A stretch of 64,000 nt of DNA from Balneola sp. (GTDB taxonomy: Bacteria; Bacteroidota; Rhodothermia; Balneolales; Balneolaceae), in contig RHLJ01000004.1 of assembly GCA_003712055.1 (NCBI GenBank), forward strand, positions 248,001 to 312,000, given 5' to 3'. The notes under the pieces are model-generated. The model had not been told where the DNA came from. It did not search any database and worked only from the letters and a program-made list of their open reading frames with translations. Every line of letters starts with the position of its first letter. Position 1 is the first letter of the stretch. This document shows, piece after piece, positions 16,972 through 26,450 of the stretch. Both the position numbers and the translations under genes were made by a program.

Positions 16972-18705
16972 ATGGATGCTCAATCAGTTATCACTCCTTT
17001 AGTACTTGCCATACTTCTTCTCTTCCCTTTTAGCTTGTTTGCTCAGATCGATCGCGAAGCGGGCAGTGCTTTTGCCACCCGGTCTGAAGTTATTGCACAA
17101 CGCGGGATGGTTGCTACCAGCCAGCCACTGGCCACCCAGGTTGGTCTTCAAATCCTCAAAAATGGAGGTAATGCCATTGATGCAGCGATAGGGGCTAATG
17201 CAGCGATGGGACTCATGGAGCCCACTGGAAATGGAATTGGAGGGGATCTCTTTGCCATAATTTGGCATGAGGAAAGTGGTCAGCTGTATGCGCTTAATGC
17301 AAGCGGTCGATCTCCATTGGGACTTTCTTATGACCGATTGATGGAAATCATTGAGGAAAAGGAATTGGACAGAATCCATCCTTATGATTTACTGTCTGTT
17401 TCTGTACCAGGAGCTATAGATGGTTGGTTTGAGATGCATGATCGTTTTGGGTCGGCATCCATGGAAGATATTTTAGCCGAACCTATCTGGTATGCTGAAA
17501 ATGGCTTTCCGGTGAGTGAAGCCATATCGGGAGCCTGGAGAAGAAGTGCCCGCTTCCTAAGCCGGCAACCAGGAGCCTTCATAGAAACCTTTACCTTTGA
17601 TGGCCGCGGCCCGGAAAAAGGGGAAGTGTTCAAAAACCCGGATTTGGGAAATACCTTCCGGCTATTGGCTAGAGATGGCCGAGATGCTTTTTACCGGGGT
17701 GAAATCACGGAGAAAATCGATGCCTGGATGAAAGAGAATGATGGTTACCTCCGCTATGAAGATTTCGATAAGCACACTTCAACCTGGGTGGAGCCACAAA
17801 CGGTAAACTATCGCGGCTATGATGTATACCAGGTGGGTGGGAATGTACAGGGTACAGCTGTTCTTCAAATGTTGAATATCCTGGAAGGTTTTGACCTTAA
17901 AGAAACTGGTTTTGCTACTGCAGAGACTTTTCATCTGTTTATCGAAGCCAAAAAACTGGTATTCGAAGACAGAGCCAAGCATTATGTGGACGAAGATTTT
18001 TACGATATGCCATACGAGAAACTGCTCTCCAAAGAATATGCAGCTGAACGAAGAGAATTAATTGGCGAAAGAGCTCGCCGTGATATTACTACCGGGGTAG
18101 ATGTGCTCGAAGATGGCGATACCATTTATCTTACCACAGCTGATCAGTACGGAAATATGGTTTCTCTTATTCAAAGTAATTTCCGCGGTATGGGAACTGG
18201 TTTTGTGGTGCCAGGAACGGGGTTTAGCTTTCAAAACCGGGGAGAGTTATTCTCACTCGATCCAAATCACCCGAATGTATATGAGCCAGGAAAACGACCG
18301 TTCCATACTATTATCCCAGGCTTCGTTATGAAAGACGGGGAGCCCTTTATGACGCTTGGTAATATGGGGGGGGGATATCAGCCCATGGGGCATGTGAGCT
18401 TAATCACCAACGTCATCGATTTTGGGATGAACATGCAGGAAGCTGGTGATGCCTTAAGATGGGAGCACTCAGGATCTACCCAGCCAACCGATGCATTGGA
18501 TGAAACTCTTACCGATGTTGGGATGGTAAGTATTGAAAGCTCAATTGATTTCGAGGTGATAAGAGCGCTGAGAAGGATGGGGCATGAAGTAAAAGTTGGA
18601 GACAGTTTCTTTGGCCGTTTCCAGGCCATTATGCGCGACTTAGAAACCGGTGTGTATTACGGAGCCTCAGAAGCCAGGGTTGACGGCCAGGCAGCAGGGT
18701 ATTAG
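16972..18705 (+). CDS. ggt: Gamma-glutamyltransferase
   Basis: Secreted Ntn-hydrolase that cleaves glutathione and other gamma-glutamyl compounds. A signal peptide (VLAILLLFPFSLFAQ) precedes the large subunit (MVATSQPLATQVGLQIL, NAIDAAIGANAAMGLMEPTG, GIGGDLFAIIW). Autoprocessing should occur before Thr384 (DGDTIYLTTADQYGNMVSL), freeing the small subunit with its GNMGGGYQPMGHV loop. The 577-residue length is normal. The ATG at 16972 follows a promoter-like sequence; a TTG extension to 16909 would run through that promoter. It is a stand-alone gene followed by a palindromic repeat pair, and likely serves periplasmic amino-acid and thiol scavenging. Confidence 0.94.
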   Translation: MDAQSVITPLVLAILLLFPFSLFAQIDREAGSAFATRSEVIAQRGMVATSQPLATQVGLQILKNGGNAIDAAIGANAAMGLMEPTGNGIGGDLFAIIWHEESGQLYALNASGRSPLGLSYDRLMEIIEEKELDRIHPYDLLSVSVPGAIDGWFEMHDRFGSASMEDILAEPIWYAENGFPVSEAISGAWRRSARFLSRQPGAFIETFTFDGRGPEKGEVFKNPDLGNTFRLLARDGRDAFYRGEITEKIDAWMKENDGYLRYEDFDKHTSTWVEPQTVNYRGYDVYQVGGNVQGTAVLQMLNILEGFDLKETGFATAETFHLFIEAKKLVFEDRAKHYVDEDFYDMPYEKLLSKEYAAERRELIGERARRDITTGVDVLEDGDTIYLTTADQYGNMVSLIQSNFRGMGTGFVVPGTGFSFQNRGELFSLDPNHPNVYEPGKRPFHTIIPGFVMKDGEPFMTLGNMGGGYQPMGHVSLITNVIDFGMNMQEAGDALRWEHSGSTQPTDALDETLTDVGMVSIESSIDFEVIRALRRMGHEVKVGDSFFGRFQAIMRDLETGVYYGASEARVDGQAAGY

Positions 18706-18746
18706 AACGATAGTATATATCAAAGTTTATGTATTCCCTTATCTAG

Positions 18747-18853
18747 GTCATGCTGAACTCGTTTCAGCATCTTTGTGGAGACCATAAGGCAATTACAGAG
18801 TAAATAATTAATCAACGCCTTTTCATAAGATCCCGAAACAAGTTCGGGATGAC
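18747..18853. repeat. GTCA-type palindromic repeat pair (locus A)
   Basis: The left unit starts GTCATGCTGAA and forms an 8-bp stem (ATGCTGAA/TTCAGCAT, 18750-18770). The right unit forms ATCCCGAA/TTCGGGAT (18830-18850) and ends in GAC. The two are head-to-head with GTCA/TGAC at the outer ends, the architecture also seen at 43532. It fills the gap between ggt and the His-rich gene. Confidence 0.8.
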
Positions 18854-18941
18854 TAAAGAATGGTTAGATTGTCGAAGCGCATTTACATATTTTATATGAA
18901 CTCGAATTACATCAGCTAAAAAAATTCCTTTCTTTTAGTTT

Positions 18942-19253
18942 GTGAAAAAGTCTATGCAAAACGGTGCTTTATTTATAGCCGCGTATTTAATTACGCTGCC
19001 CGTACTTAATGTGCTTCATTCACTTGAGCATCATCACGATCATTTTCACTTCGATATAGAGCAACCTGCGATTTCAGAAACCCAATCGGATTGTGACCTC
19101 TGCTATATCTATCAAAACCAAAAACTGGTAGATAGTAATGTTGAAGGCCTGTTTCTGACGTTTACTTTTTCACCAATAGAAGAAACTCCTTTTTCTATTA
19201 CTATTCCTGCCAACAAGCATTACGTTAGTCTACGCGCCCCTCCTTCGGTCTAA
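18942..19253 (+). CDS. Small His/Cys-rich exported protein, possible metal sensor or carrier
   Basis: A 103-residue protein with one N-terminal hydrophobic segment (GALFIAAYLITLPVLNVL), then a histidine cluster (HSLEHHHDHFHFD), a CDLC pair, and the C-terminal ending RAPPSV. That layout (His patch, CxxC, terminal RAPP) resembles small DUF2946-like proteins found beside metal-uptake receptors, but I cannot assign it firmly. GTG is used here as the start, giving the MKKS leader; an in-frame ATG lies at 18954. It heads the + strand run of transport genes and supports a metal-related reading of that cluster. Confidence 0.7.
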   Translation: MKKSMQNGALFIAAYLITLPVLNVLHSLEHHHDHFHFDIEQPAISETQSDCDLCYIYQNQKLVDSNVEGLFLTFTFSPIEETPFSITIPANKHYVSLRAPPSV

Positions 19254-19368
19254 CATCCCTCACTTATCTAGCTAGAAAACCACACTGATTATTCATCAGG
19301 CGATTGATTGCGTCTGCTATGTAGTATGGTTCTGTTTACTCATTTAAAAAGTTAATTAAGGTTATGCC

Positions 19369-21636
19369 ATGTTGGGACAAGTCAACTCAATCAAGTTGTA
19401 TTTGAGTACTGTAAGTTTCGAATACATTGCACATAGATTTTATTTACTGGTTGTTGCCGGGTTTCTTTTGATCCCTGCATCTGCTATTGGTCAGAATTCA
19501 CAGAATTTTCCGCCACCTCAACAACCACCAGTAGTAGAGGCGGTACAGGCAAATGGAAGCATAAATGTGGATGGAAAATTATTAGAACCCGATTGGGAGC
19601 GTGCTCCTGCAGTTACCGATTTTTTCCGAATGGAGCCAAGGCAAGGGGGGCTGGTCAAATACAAAACCTCGGTTAAGGTGTTGTTTGATGATAAAAACAT
19701 CTATTTCGGAGTTTTTGCTGAAGACTCTATAGGGTTAAAAGGAGTTCGGGTTCAGGACCTTCGTCGTGATTTCAGCTGGCCAAATAATGATATTTTTGGT
19801 ATTCAAATTGATGCTCAAAACCTGAAGCAGTATAGCGTTTCTTTTCAAACCACTCCATACGCAAGCCAGAGAGACTTACAGAACTTTAATGACACTAATA
19901 CCGATAATGATTGGGATGCATTGTGGTCGGTACGTACCCACCGGACCGAGTCAGGATACTATGCCGAATTTGCTATTCCGTTTAAATCCATCCGATATGA
20001 ATTACCAGAAAACTCAGAGGAAGTAACCTGGGGAATTACCTTCTATCGGCTTGCAAGAAGAGATTATGAGCAAACCGTGTTTCCTGCGATACCTCAGTCT
20101 TATAGCCCTTATCGAATGACCTATGCTGCAGAGCTCAAAGGACTGAAAGTACCAAAACCAAGTTCAAATATCCGAATTGAACCTTATGTACTGAATCAGC
20201 TTGAAAGTCTGGACACCGGAGGAGGAGCCGATACCGATAACAGCCCTAAACTTGGAGGGGACATCAAGTGGGCCATTACTCCCCGTTCCGTACTGGATGT
20301 AACTTTTAATACAGACTTTGCCCAGGCAGAGGTAGATCGGGCGGTGAATAACCTGGAGCGTTTTAACATTTTCTTCCCGGAAAGACGTCAGTTCTTCCTT
20401 GAAAATTCAGGAATATGGGCAGGGGCCAACAACCGGTCCATCGTTCCCTTTTTTAGTAGAAGAATTGGACTTCAGGGTACGTTTAACGCAGAACCTGCTC
20501 GAATCAATGCCGGAACCAGGTATACCTTCCGCGATGAAGAGCGCTCGGTAGCAGGCTTGTACATTCATCAGGCTGAGACCGATAACTCTGCTGCATCAAG
20601 CTTTGCCGTAGGTAGATACTTACAGAACTATGGTCGCGAAAACAACATTGGGGCCATGGTTACCTATCGGTTTAATGAAAGCTTTGCTGATACGGTATCC
20701 AGTAATTCCAATACTACCGTAACAGTCGATGGGCTTATTCGGCCAACCAATAACTGGACGGTTTCTTACCTGCTTTCAGGCTCTAATGATGAAGCAAGTA
20801 ATACTGACGGGCTTGCTGGACGATTGTCTGCGACCTACAACGCCAATGACTGGTACATGTTCTGGAATACCAATCTCGTCTCAGAAGATTATACCCCAGG
20901 CATGGGCTTTGTATTTCAAAACAATGTGATTCATCATAGTACGGGGGGGTATTATATATGGCGCCCCAAAAAACTGCCCTGGATCAGGCGTTGGGACCCA
21001 GGTGTTTTCGTTGATTATTTTCATGATGCAAATGACCCCGGGCAATTCCAACAAGCCAGTCTATGGATATTTCCGGTATGGGTTTATCTAACCGATGGCA
21101 CCTTTATCGCATACTCTATCTTGCCGACCTGGCAAAACATCAACTTCAATTTTGCACCTCTTGGTGTGCCAATCCAGCAAGACGACTATTACTATACTCG
21201 CCACAGGATAAATTATAATTCAGATCAATCAGCAAAGCTCTCCTTTTCAGGAAGATTGGAATGGGGTGATTTCTACAATGGTACACGAACTTCGATAAGA
21301 GGAGGGATTCGTTTTGCACCCCTTGTTTATACCGCCCTTACCGCTGATTATGAATACAATGATCTGAGAAACTTAGGTAGCTCGAACGAAGACCTGGATA
21401 CCCACCTGACTTCAGTAGGAGCCCGGTTCGCATTAAACCCAAGGGTACAACTTTCCTCTTTCTATCAATACAACACCTTTGATGAGCAGGGCCGATGGAA
21501 TGTGCGGTTGAGCTGGGAATACATGCCTTTGTCCTTCGTGTACCTCGTATTTAATGATCGACGGATTGAAAGCTTAAACACTCCATTTGAAGAGCAACAA
21601 TTCATTGCCAAGATCACCCTACTGAGACAGTTCTAA
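19369..21636 (+). CDS. DUF5916-type outer-membrane barrel with CBM9-like N-terminus
   Basis: A signal peptide (LLVVAGFLLIPASAIGQ) is followed by a CBM9-like domain at about residues 55-245 (INVDGKLLEPDWERAPAVTD, NIYFGVFAEDS, YYAEFAIPFKSIRYELP). Then comes the DUF5916 region (FNTDFAQAEVDRAVNNLERF, FFPERRQFFLENSGIW) and a C-terminal beta-barrel ending in Phe. DUF5916 proteins are widespread in Bacteroidota and of unknown function. Here it occupies the place where a TonB-dependent receptor would be expected in a metal or metallophore uptake operon. It lies 38 bases before the ABC ATPase gene. The role is inferred only from position. Confidence 0.85.
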   Translation: MLGQVNSIKLYLSTVSFEYIAHRFYLLVVAGFLLIPASAIGQNSQNFPPPQQPPVVEAVQANGSINVDGKLLEPDWERAPAVTDFFRMEPRQGGLVKYKTSVKVLFDDKNIYFGVFAEDSIGLKGVRVQDLRRDFSWPNNDIFGIQIDAQNLKQYSVSFQTTPYASQRDLQNFNDTNTDNDWDALWSVRTHRTESGYYAEFAIPFKSIRYELPENSEEVTWGITFYRLARRDYEQTVFPAIPQSYSPYRMTYAAELKGLKVPKPSSNIRIEPYVLNQLESLDTGGGADTDNSPKLGGDIKWAITPRSVLDVTFNTDFAQAEVDRAVNNLERFNIFFPERRQFFLENSGIWAGANNRSIVPFFSRRIGLQGTFNAEPARINAGTRYTFRDEERSVAGLYIHQAETDNSAASSFAVGRYLQNYGRENNIGAMVTYRFNESFADTVSSNSNTTVTVDGLIRPTNNWTVSYLLSGSNDEASNTDGLAGRLSATYNANDWYMFWNTNLVSEDYTPGMGFVFQNNVIHHSTGGYYIWRPKKLPWIRRWDPGVFVDYFHDANDPGQFQQASLWIFPVWVYLTDGTFIAYSILPTWQNINFNFAPLGVPIQQDDYYYTRHRINYNSDQSAKLSFSGRLEWGDFYNGTRTSIRGGIRFAPLVYTALTADYEYNDLRNLGSSNEDLDTHLTSVGARFALNPRVQLSSFYQYNTFDEQGRWNVRLSWEYMPLSFVYLVFNDRRIESLNTPFEEQQFIAKITLLRQF

Positions 21637-21674
21637 CCAAATCATCTTGTTTATCTAAAATCAGTTTCACACTC

Positions 21675-22376
21675 ATGCTTCAAACTAAAAACTTAACTAA
21701 GAAATATAACGAGACCGTTGCCCTGAATAACCTAAATCTGAGTATTGAAAAGGGTGAAATATTCTGTCTCTTAGGAGCTAATGGAGCAGGAAAAACCACC
21801 ACCATTAATCTCCTGATGAACTTCATTCAGCCAACATCTGGTGAGGCATTTATTAATGGGTTGGAGGTGACTAAAAACTCGATAGAAACAAAAAAACATC
21901 TCGCTTATATCCCAGAAAATCTTGTGCTATATAATGAATTAACAGGGTTAGAGAATCTGGAATATTTTCTAGGCTTAGCGGGCATTAAGTATGCTAATGA
22001 TGACTTAGAGGCATATTTAATGGAAGCAGGTTTACAGAGCGAAGCATTTAACAATCGGGTCAAAACCTATTCTAAAGGCATGAGGCAAAAGATTGGAATT
22101 GCTTTGGCCATAGCAAAAAATGCTACGGTTTTGCTATTGGATGAACCTACCTCGGGTCTTGATCCAAAGGCAAGTAATGAATTTTCGGAACTCCTTATTC
22201 GGCTTAGCGAGCATAAGGTAGCTACACTCATGGCAACTCATGATTTATTTCGAGCGAAGGAAACGGGTACGCATATAGGAATTATGAAAGCAGGAGACCT
22301 GCTGGAAAATATCTCTACAGACTCGATCACTCACAGTGAACTTGAAGAACTCTATTTAAACCAGATAAATAACTGA
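21675..22376 (+). CDS. ABC-2 type transporter ATPase subunit
   Basis: Cytoplasmic ATP-hydrolysing subunit of an ABC-2 type (export-type) system. Walker A is GANGAGKTT, the signature is YSKGMRQKIGIALA, Walker B is VLLLDEPTSGLD, and the H-loop is ATHD. The 233-residue length is normal for this small class. It is followed three bases later by the first of two permease genes, so the three form an exporter or an enzyme-secretion unit. Substrate unknown. Confidence 0.92.
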   Translation: MLQTKNLTKKYNETVALNNLNLSIEKGEIFCLLGANGAGKTTTINLLMNFIQPTSGEAFINGLEVTKNSIETKKHLAYIPENLVLYNELTGLENLEYFLGLAGIKYANDDLEAYLMEAGLQSEAFNNRVKTYSKGMRQKIGIALAIAKNATVLLLDEPTSGLDPKASNEFSELLIRLSEHKVATLMATHDLFRAKETGTHIGIMKAGDLLENISTDSITHSELEELYLNQINN

Positions 22377-22379
22377 GCC

Positions 22380-23780
22380 ATGATTTTTTATATAGCAAAA
22401 AAGGAGATGAAGGAAATTAGGCGGTCTAAGTCATTCCTGTGGATGGCCGTTATCATTGTTTTGATGGGAGGGAGCTCTTTTTTCCTAAGCTATAATCATT
22501 ACACTGATAAGGAAGAACAACGCGAATTAGCACGTGTAGGTGAAAGAGAGCGCTGGCTGGGACAGGGAAGTAAAAATCCCCATAGTGCGGCTCACTATGG
22601 CACCTATGCTTTTAAGCCTAACTCTGCATTATCATTAGTTGATCCGGGCGTGGAAAAATTCACGGGCGTATCGGTTTTCCTTGAATCACATGCGCGAAAC
22701 GAAGCCGAACAGGTTGCCGCCGCAGATCAGACCGGCCTTTCTCGATTTGGAGATATTACTCCCGATTTTATCCTGCTGTTTATAATCCCGCTGATCATCA
22801 TAATCATGTCTCACCAAACAATTACGAGGGAGAGACAGGCACAAACACTCCGGCTCATAAAGATGCAGGGAGTTAGCAATTTTCAATTTATTGTGGGAAA
22901 ATGGTTAGGGAACTACCTGCCAATAGTAGTTTTATCAACGATCATTTTTGTACTAGCAACCCTCACGATTACACTGGTTAATGCTACCTTCGATTGGAGT
23001 TTTATTGTTGCAATGGCTGTGATCTACCTGGTTTACTTTGCCATTATAACCAGTATTTCTGTTTCTATTTCAGCACTTAGCAAAAACTCTGGGATTTCAC
23101 TGGTTGTTCTTTTAGTGTTTTGGATTGTAAGCTGTCTTGCGATTCCAAAAATCGCGAGTAGCTATACAAATGGGGAATACCCTTATCCAAGCAGGCAGCA
23201 GTTTCAAAATGCAGTTGCAGAAGATAAAAGCAAAGGTATAGATGGGCATGATCCCTGGAATGAAGCATCCAAAAAGCTTGAACAGGAAACCCTGCAAACA
23301 TACCAGGTATCATCACTGGAAGAGTTGCCGTTCAACTTTGATGCATATCGCATGCAAAAAGGGGAGGAACATGAAGCTCAGGTTTACTACAAACACTATG
23401 AGAATTTAAAAGCAGTATACAAGCAGCAGTCTGAGGTATATAGACGGTTGGCAGTTTTTTCTCCTTTTCTTCCTGTTCGGTTTATGTCAATGTCGCTGGC
23501 ACATACCGATTATTCCACGCACTGGAATTTTACGGATGAAGCCGAGAAGCATCGTATAGAGATGCAGAGAATACTCAACACTAATTTTGCAGAAAATTCA
23601 AAACTAGGAGAGTGGAGTTATCGAGCGGATGAATCCTTGTTGGCCGAGATACCAGAATTCGAATTCGAGTTCCCAGGTTTCTCGGAAACTATCCAGGAAA
23701 ACCGTTCAAATATCTTCGTTTTAGCCTTGTGGTCCATGGCTTCTATTGGTTTCCTATTCATCGCCTCAACACGTTTATAA
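22380..23780 (+). CDS. ABC-2 type permease, DUF3526-like (first)
   Basis: Inner-membrane permease with one TM helix near the N-terminus (FLWMAVIIVLMGGSSFFLS), a long periplasmic stretch of about 110 residues, a cluster of TM helices (FILLFIIPLIIIIMSHQTI, YLPIVVLSTIIFVLATLTI and others), a second large extracytoplasmic domain, and a final TM helix. This arrangement matches DUF3526/ABC-2 permeases. The next gene encodes a related permease, starting one base after its stop, so the pair probably forms a heterodimer with the ATPase upstream. Confidence 0.88.
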   Translation: MIFYIAKKEMKEIRRSKSFLWMAVIIVLMGGSSFFLSYNHYTDKEEQRELARVGERERWLGQGSKNPHSAAHYGTYAFKPNSALSLVDPGVEKFTGVSVFLESHARNEAEQVAAADQTGLSRFGDITPDFILLFIIPLIIIIMSHQTITRERQAQTLRLIKMQGVSNFQFIVGKWLGNYLPIVVLSTIIFVLATLTITLVNATFDWSFIVAMAVIYLVYFAIITSISVSISALSKNSGISLVVLLVFWIVSCLAIPKIASSYTNGEYPYPSRQQFQNAVAEDKSKGIDGHDPWNEASKKLEQETLQTYQVSSLEELPFNFDAYRMQKGEEHEAQVYYKHYENLKAVYKQQSEVYRRLAVFSPFLPVRFMSMSLAHTDYSTHWNFTDEAEKHRIEMQRILNTNFAENSKLGEWSYRADESLLAEIPEFEFEFPGFSETIQENRSNIFVLALWSMASIGFLFIASTRL

Positions 23781-23781
23781 T

Positions 23782-25182
23782 ATGCTTATTCAAAATATTA
23801 TACATGAGATACGCCTGCTTAGCAGAAGTTATTGGTTTCTGGCATTGTCGTTAATTTTCATTTTGCTATGCCTCTATGCCGGATATAATGGGATGACTCA
23901 TCATGAATTCAGGACAGTGGAGTTGGATCAGGCAAAGGCTGAACAACAAGAATTGATAGATAATGTGTTTAGTGTTGCTCAGGCAGTTCAAAATGGAGAG
24001 TCCCCTGATAATGCCTACCGTTTATCTCCGATGAATGCATCCATATCTACCGGAGCTCTTGCATATATGGCCCCTGAACCATTGAACATGTTTGCGATAG
24101 GGCAAAGTGACTTATACACGCATCAAATAAAGATTTCAGCAAGGGAGGATATTGCTACCCTAACTTTTACCGAAATGAGTAACCCGGTTCAGCTGCTGTT
24201 CGGAAATTTTGATCTGGTTTTTGTATTCACCTATCTGATCCCTCTAATCATAATTGCATTTACCTACAATTTGCAATCACAGGAACTCGAAAGCGGAAGG
24301 TTAAAACTCTTGGCTTCCAGTCCAATTAACCCAAAAATATGGTTGTTCCAGCGGTACCTGACCCGATTTCTTTCGATATGCTTCATATTAGGGGTAATAA
24401 ATATTCTGTTATTACTCGTTTTAAATGCAGACCCTGATGCGCGCCTTACCAGTATGGCTCTGGCTACTTTTGCATATCTATGTTTTTGGTTTGCAGTCTC
24501 TTTCTTAGTTAATGTGTTCGGTACTACATCCGGTCAAAATGCAGTCGTTTTATTATCAATTTGGATTGTACTGGTTCTGATTATCCCCGCGACCGTAAAT
24601 CAACAGGCAAACTCAATTTATCCAACTCCTTCAAGAGTCTTACTGTTGAATGAAATTCGGGAGACCAAAAAGGAATTGTCGGAGGAACAGGATAAAGTTC
24701 TGGCTGAATATCTGCGGAATCATCCGGAATTAGCTCGGAACGAAGGGGAGAACCGGTTTGCATATTGGCAAGGCTTTTTCGCCAGCCAGGAAATGATGGA
24801 GCAATCCCTTTCGCCACTCATTGAGCAATTTGATACACAGTTAGCAAAACAAAGCAGCTGGGTGAATACCTGGAGATTTTTGAGCCCTGCCATTTTATTT
24901 CAATCCAGCTTTACCGAATTAGCAGGCACTTCATCAAGGCAGTACAACGAATTCAAAGCCGGGGTTAAAGACTTTTCAATAAGCTGGAGAGAATTCTTTA
25001 TGCCTATGGTGTTCGAAAATCGGATGCTGACGATTAGTGATTTAGAATTGCTGCCTTCTTTTGAACATCAGGTTACCGTTGACAGAAGATTTACCAGCAC
25101 GAATTTAATTGCATTAATGGCCATATCAGGCCTTTTGTTGGCAATCGGTTTCAGAAAACAACAAATGCTTTTTCAACTATGA
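23782..25182 (+). CDS. ABC-2 type permease, DUF3526-like (second)
   Basis: Paralogue of the preceding permease with the same layout: N-terminal TM (YWFLALSLIFILLCLYAGY), a periplasmic domain, a TM cluster (FDLVFVFTYLIPLIIIAFTY, FLSICFILGVINILLLLVL, NAVVLLSIWIVLVLIIPAT), a second periplasmic domain and a terminal TM. A conserved cytosolic loop, SQELESGRLKLLASSP, parallels TRERQAQTLRLIKMQG of its neighbour. The ATG at 23782 is preferred over an upstream TTG because it follows the previous stop by one base. It overlaps the next gene through ATGA. Confidence 0.88.
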   Translation: MLIQNIIHEIRLLSRSYWFLALSLIFILLCLYAGYNGMTHHEFRTVELDQAKAEQQELIDNVFSVAQAVQNGESPDNAYRLSPMNASISTGALAYMAPEPLNMFAIGQSDLYTHQIKISAREDIATLTFTEMSNPVQLLFGNFDLVFVFTYLIPLIIIAFTYNLQSQELESGRLKLLASSPINPKIWLFQRYLTRFLSICFILGVINILLLLVLNADPDARLTSMALATFAYLCFWFAVSFLVNVFGTTSGQNAVVLLSIWIVLVLIIPATVNQQANSIYPTPSRVLLLNEIRETKKELSEEQDKVLAEYLRNHPELARNEGENRFAYWQGFFASQEMMEQSLSPLIEQFDTQLAKQSSWVNTWRFLSPAILFQSSFTELAGTSSRQYNEFKAGVKDFSISWREFFMPMVFENRMLTISDLELLPSFEHQVTVDRRFTSTNLIALMAISGLLLAIGFRKQQMLFQL

Positions 25183-26450
25183 TGTCTCTAACAAGCTTTT
25201 CTGGTCTAGGAAAATCTACCTGGTTAATACTTAGCCTGGTATTTCTCCTATCTTGTAACCGAGCCCAATCAGGTACGGAGCAGACCCTGGACTATGACGC
25301 TGGAAGGGATTACTTCCCCGATAAAGTTAGCCTCCAGTACGCTAAAAATTTCAGTGTTAGCTACCATAAAAACTACAAGGTAGTACGGACCAATGCACAA
25401 CTAAGCTCCTGGGAAGGCAATGGAGAAGAAGCAAAAGAAGATATAGTAGTACTGGTTCAACGAGGTACTCCAGCACCAGCGCTAACTGGTGATTTGAAGG
25501 ATGCTACAATTATCCAGATACCAGCAAAACGAGTAGCCGTTAATATTCAAAATGGAGAGGTTTTCCTAAATGAACTGGGTCTTTCGGATAACATTGTAGC
25601 AGTTGGAGGAGCGGTTTCCTATGATGATTCAATCCGAGAGAAAGTAATTAACCAGGAGCTTGCCCAGGTTGGGTATAGCTGGCATCGGCCTGCTAATATG
25701 GAAGTGTTGCTAGAAGAGAAAGTGGATCTTTTCTTGATGAATCTTTCCAACCTAGATTTTGCTGAAGTACTGGACAGGAGTCGGCAGCTGGGGATTCCGG
25801 CTACCCCGGTATTTGAGTGGTCTGAAGGAAATTATTTAGCCAGGGCAGAATGGATAAAGTTCTATTCACTTTTTTTCAATGCGGAAGCGAGAGCAGACTC
25901 GGTATTCAATGAGATTGTTGAACAGGTTGAGGAAATACGAGCATTAACATCAACCATCAATGTAAATGATAAGCCCACCATGATTTGGGGATATTATTCA
26001 GGTGATGACAGATGGATTGTTCATCGAAATAGTATAGAAGCCCAGTTTATGAGAGATATAGGGGTGCTGAATATACTCGAAGATTTTTCTCGTCCTGTGC
26101 GAAATGAAGGGGAATCCATCTCCAGCGAAGAGCTGCTCACAACCGCACGTAATGCCTCTCATTGGATGATCGGGGATATACACTCAGAATCACTCCCTTC
26201 TGAAAACTATATGAAGAATTTTAACTCCTGGAGTTCCGGGAGGTTATATCACAATATGAAGAGGAGTAAACCTGAAGCTAATGCCTTTGATTGGTATGGC
26301 AGGGCGATCGTAAGGCCAGATTTAATTCTAGCCGACATGACTAAGCTTATCTATCCGGAAATAGACCTGGATCACAAGCTCTATTTCATGGATCACTTTG
26401 ATAAGTCGATGAAGCTGCCTCCGGAAACCAGTCAAAGTTTTTATAACTGA
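25179..26450 (+). CDS. Periplasmic-binding lipoprotein of a FecCD-type importer (paralogue 1)
   Basis: Class III (BtuF/FhuD-like) solute-binding protein tethered by a lipobox (VFLLSC, Cys about residue 26). Typical elements are the N-terminal half (IIQIPAKRVAVN, LNELGLSDNIVAVGG), NMEVLLEEKVDLFLM, a long connecting helix (WIKFYSLFFNAEARADSVFNE), and the C-terminal half (RPDLILADMTKLIYPE). Binding residues cannot be read with certainty. Its ATG overlaps the previous permease stop, and its stop overlaps the start of a paralogous copy. It therefore couples the exporter genes to the importer genes that follow. Confidence 0.87.
   Translation: MMSLTSFSGLGKSTWLILSLVFLLSCNRAQSGTEQTLDYDAGRDYFPDKVSLQYAKNFSVSYHKNYKVVRTNAQLSSWEGNGEEAKEDIVVLVQRGTPAPALTGDLKDATIIQIPAKRVAVNIQNGEVFLNELGLSDNIVAVGGAVSYDDSIREKVINQELAQVGYSWHRPANMEVLLEEKVDLFLMNLSNLDFAEVLDRSRQLGIPATPVFEWSEGNYLARAEWIKFYSLFFNAEARADSVFNEIVEQVEEIRALTSTINVNDKPTMIWGYYSGDDRWIVHRNSIEAQFMRDIGVLNILEDFSRPVRNEGESISSEELLTTARNASHWMIGDIHSESLPSENYMKNFNSWSSGRLYHNMKRSKPEANAFDWYGRAIVRPDLILADMTKLIYPEIDLDHKLYFMDHFDKSMKLPPETSQSFYN

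Noticed and set aside
17006-17191. Out-of-frame ORF inside ggt
   Set aside because: It overlaps a well-supported gene and has no recognisable domain; many such shadow ORFs occur across the window and were left out.
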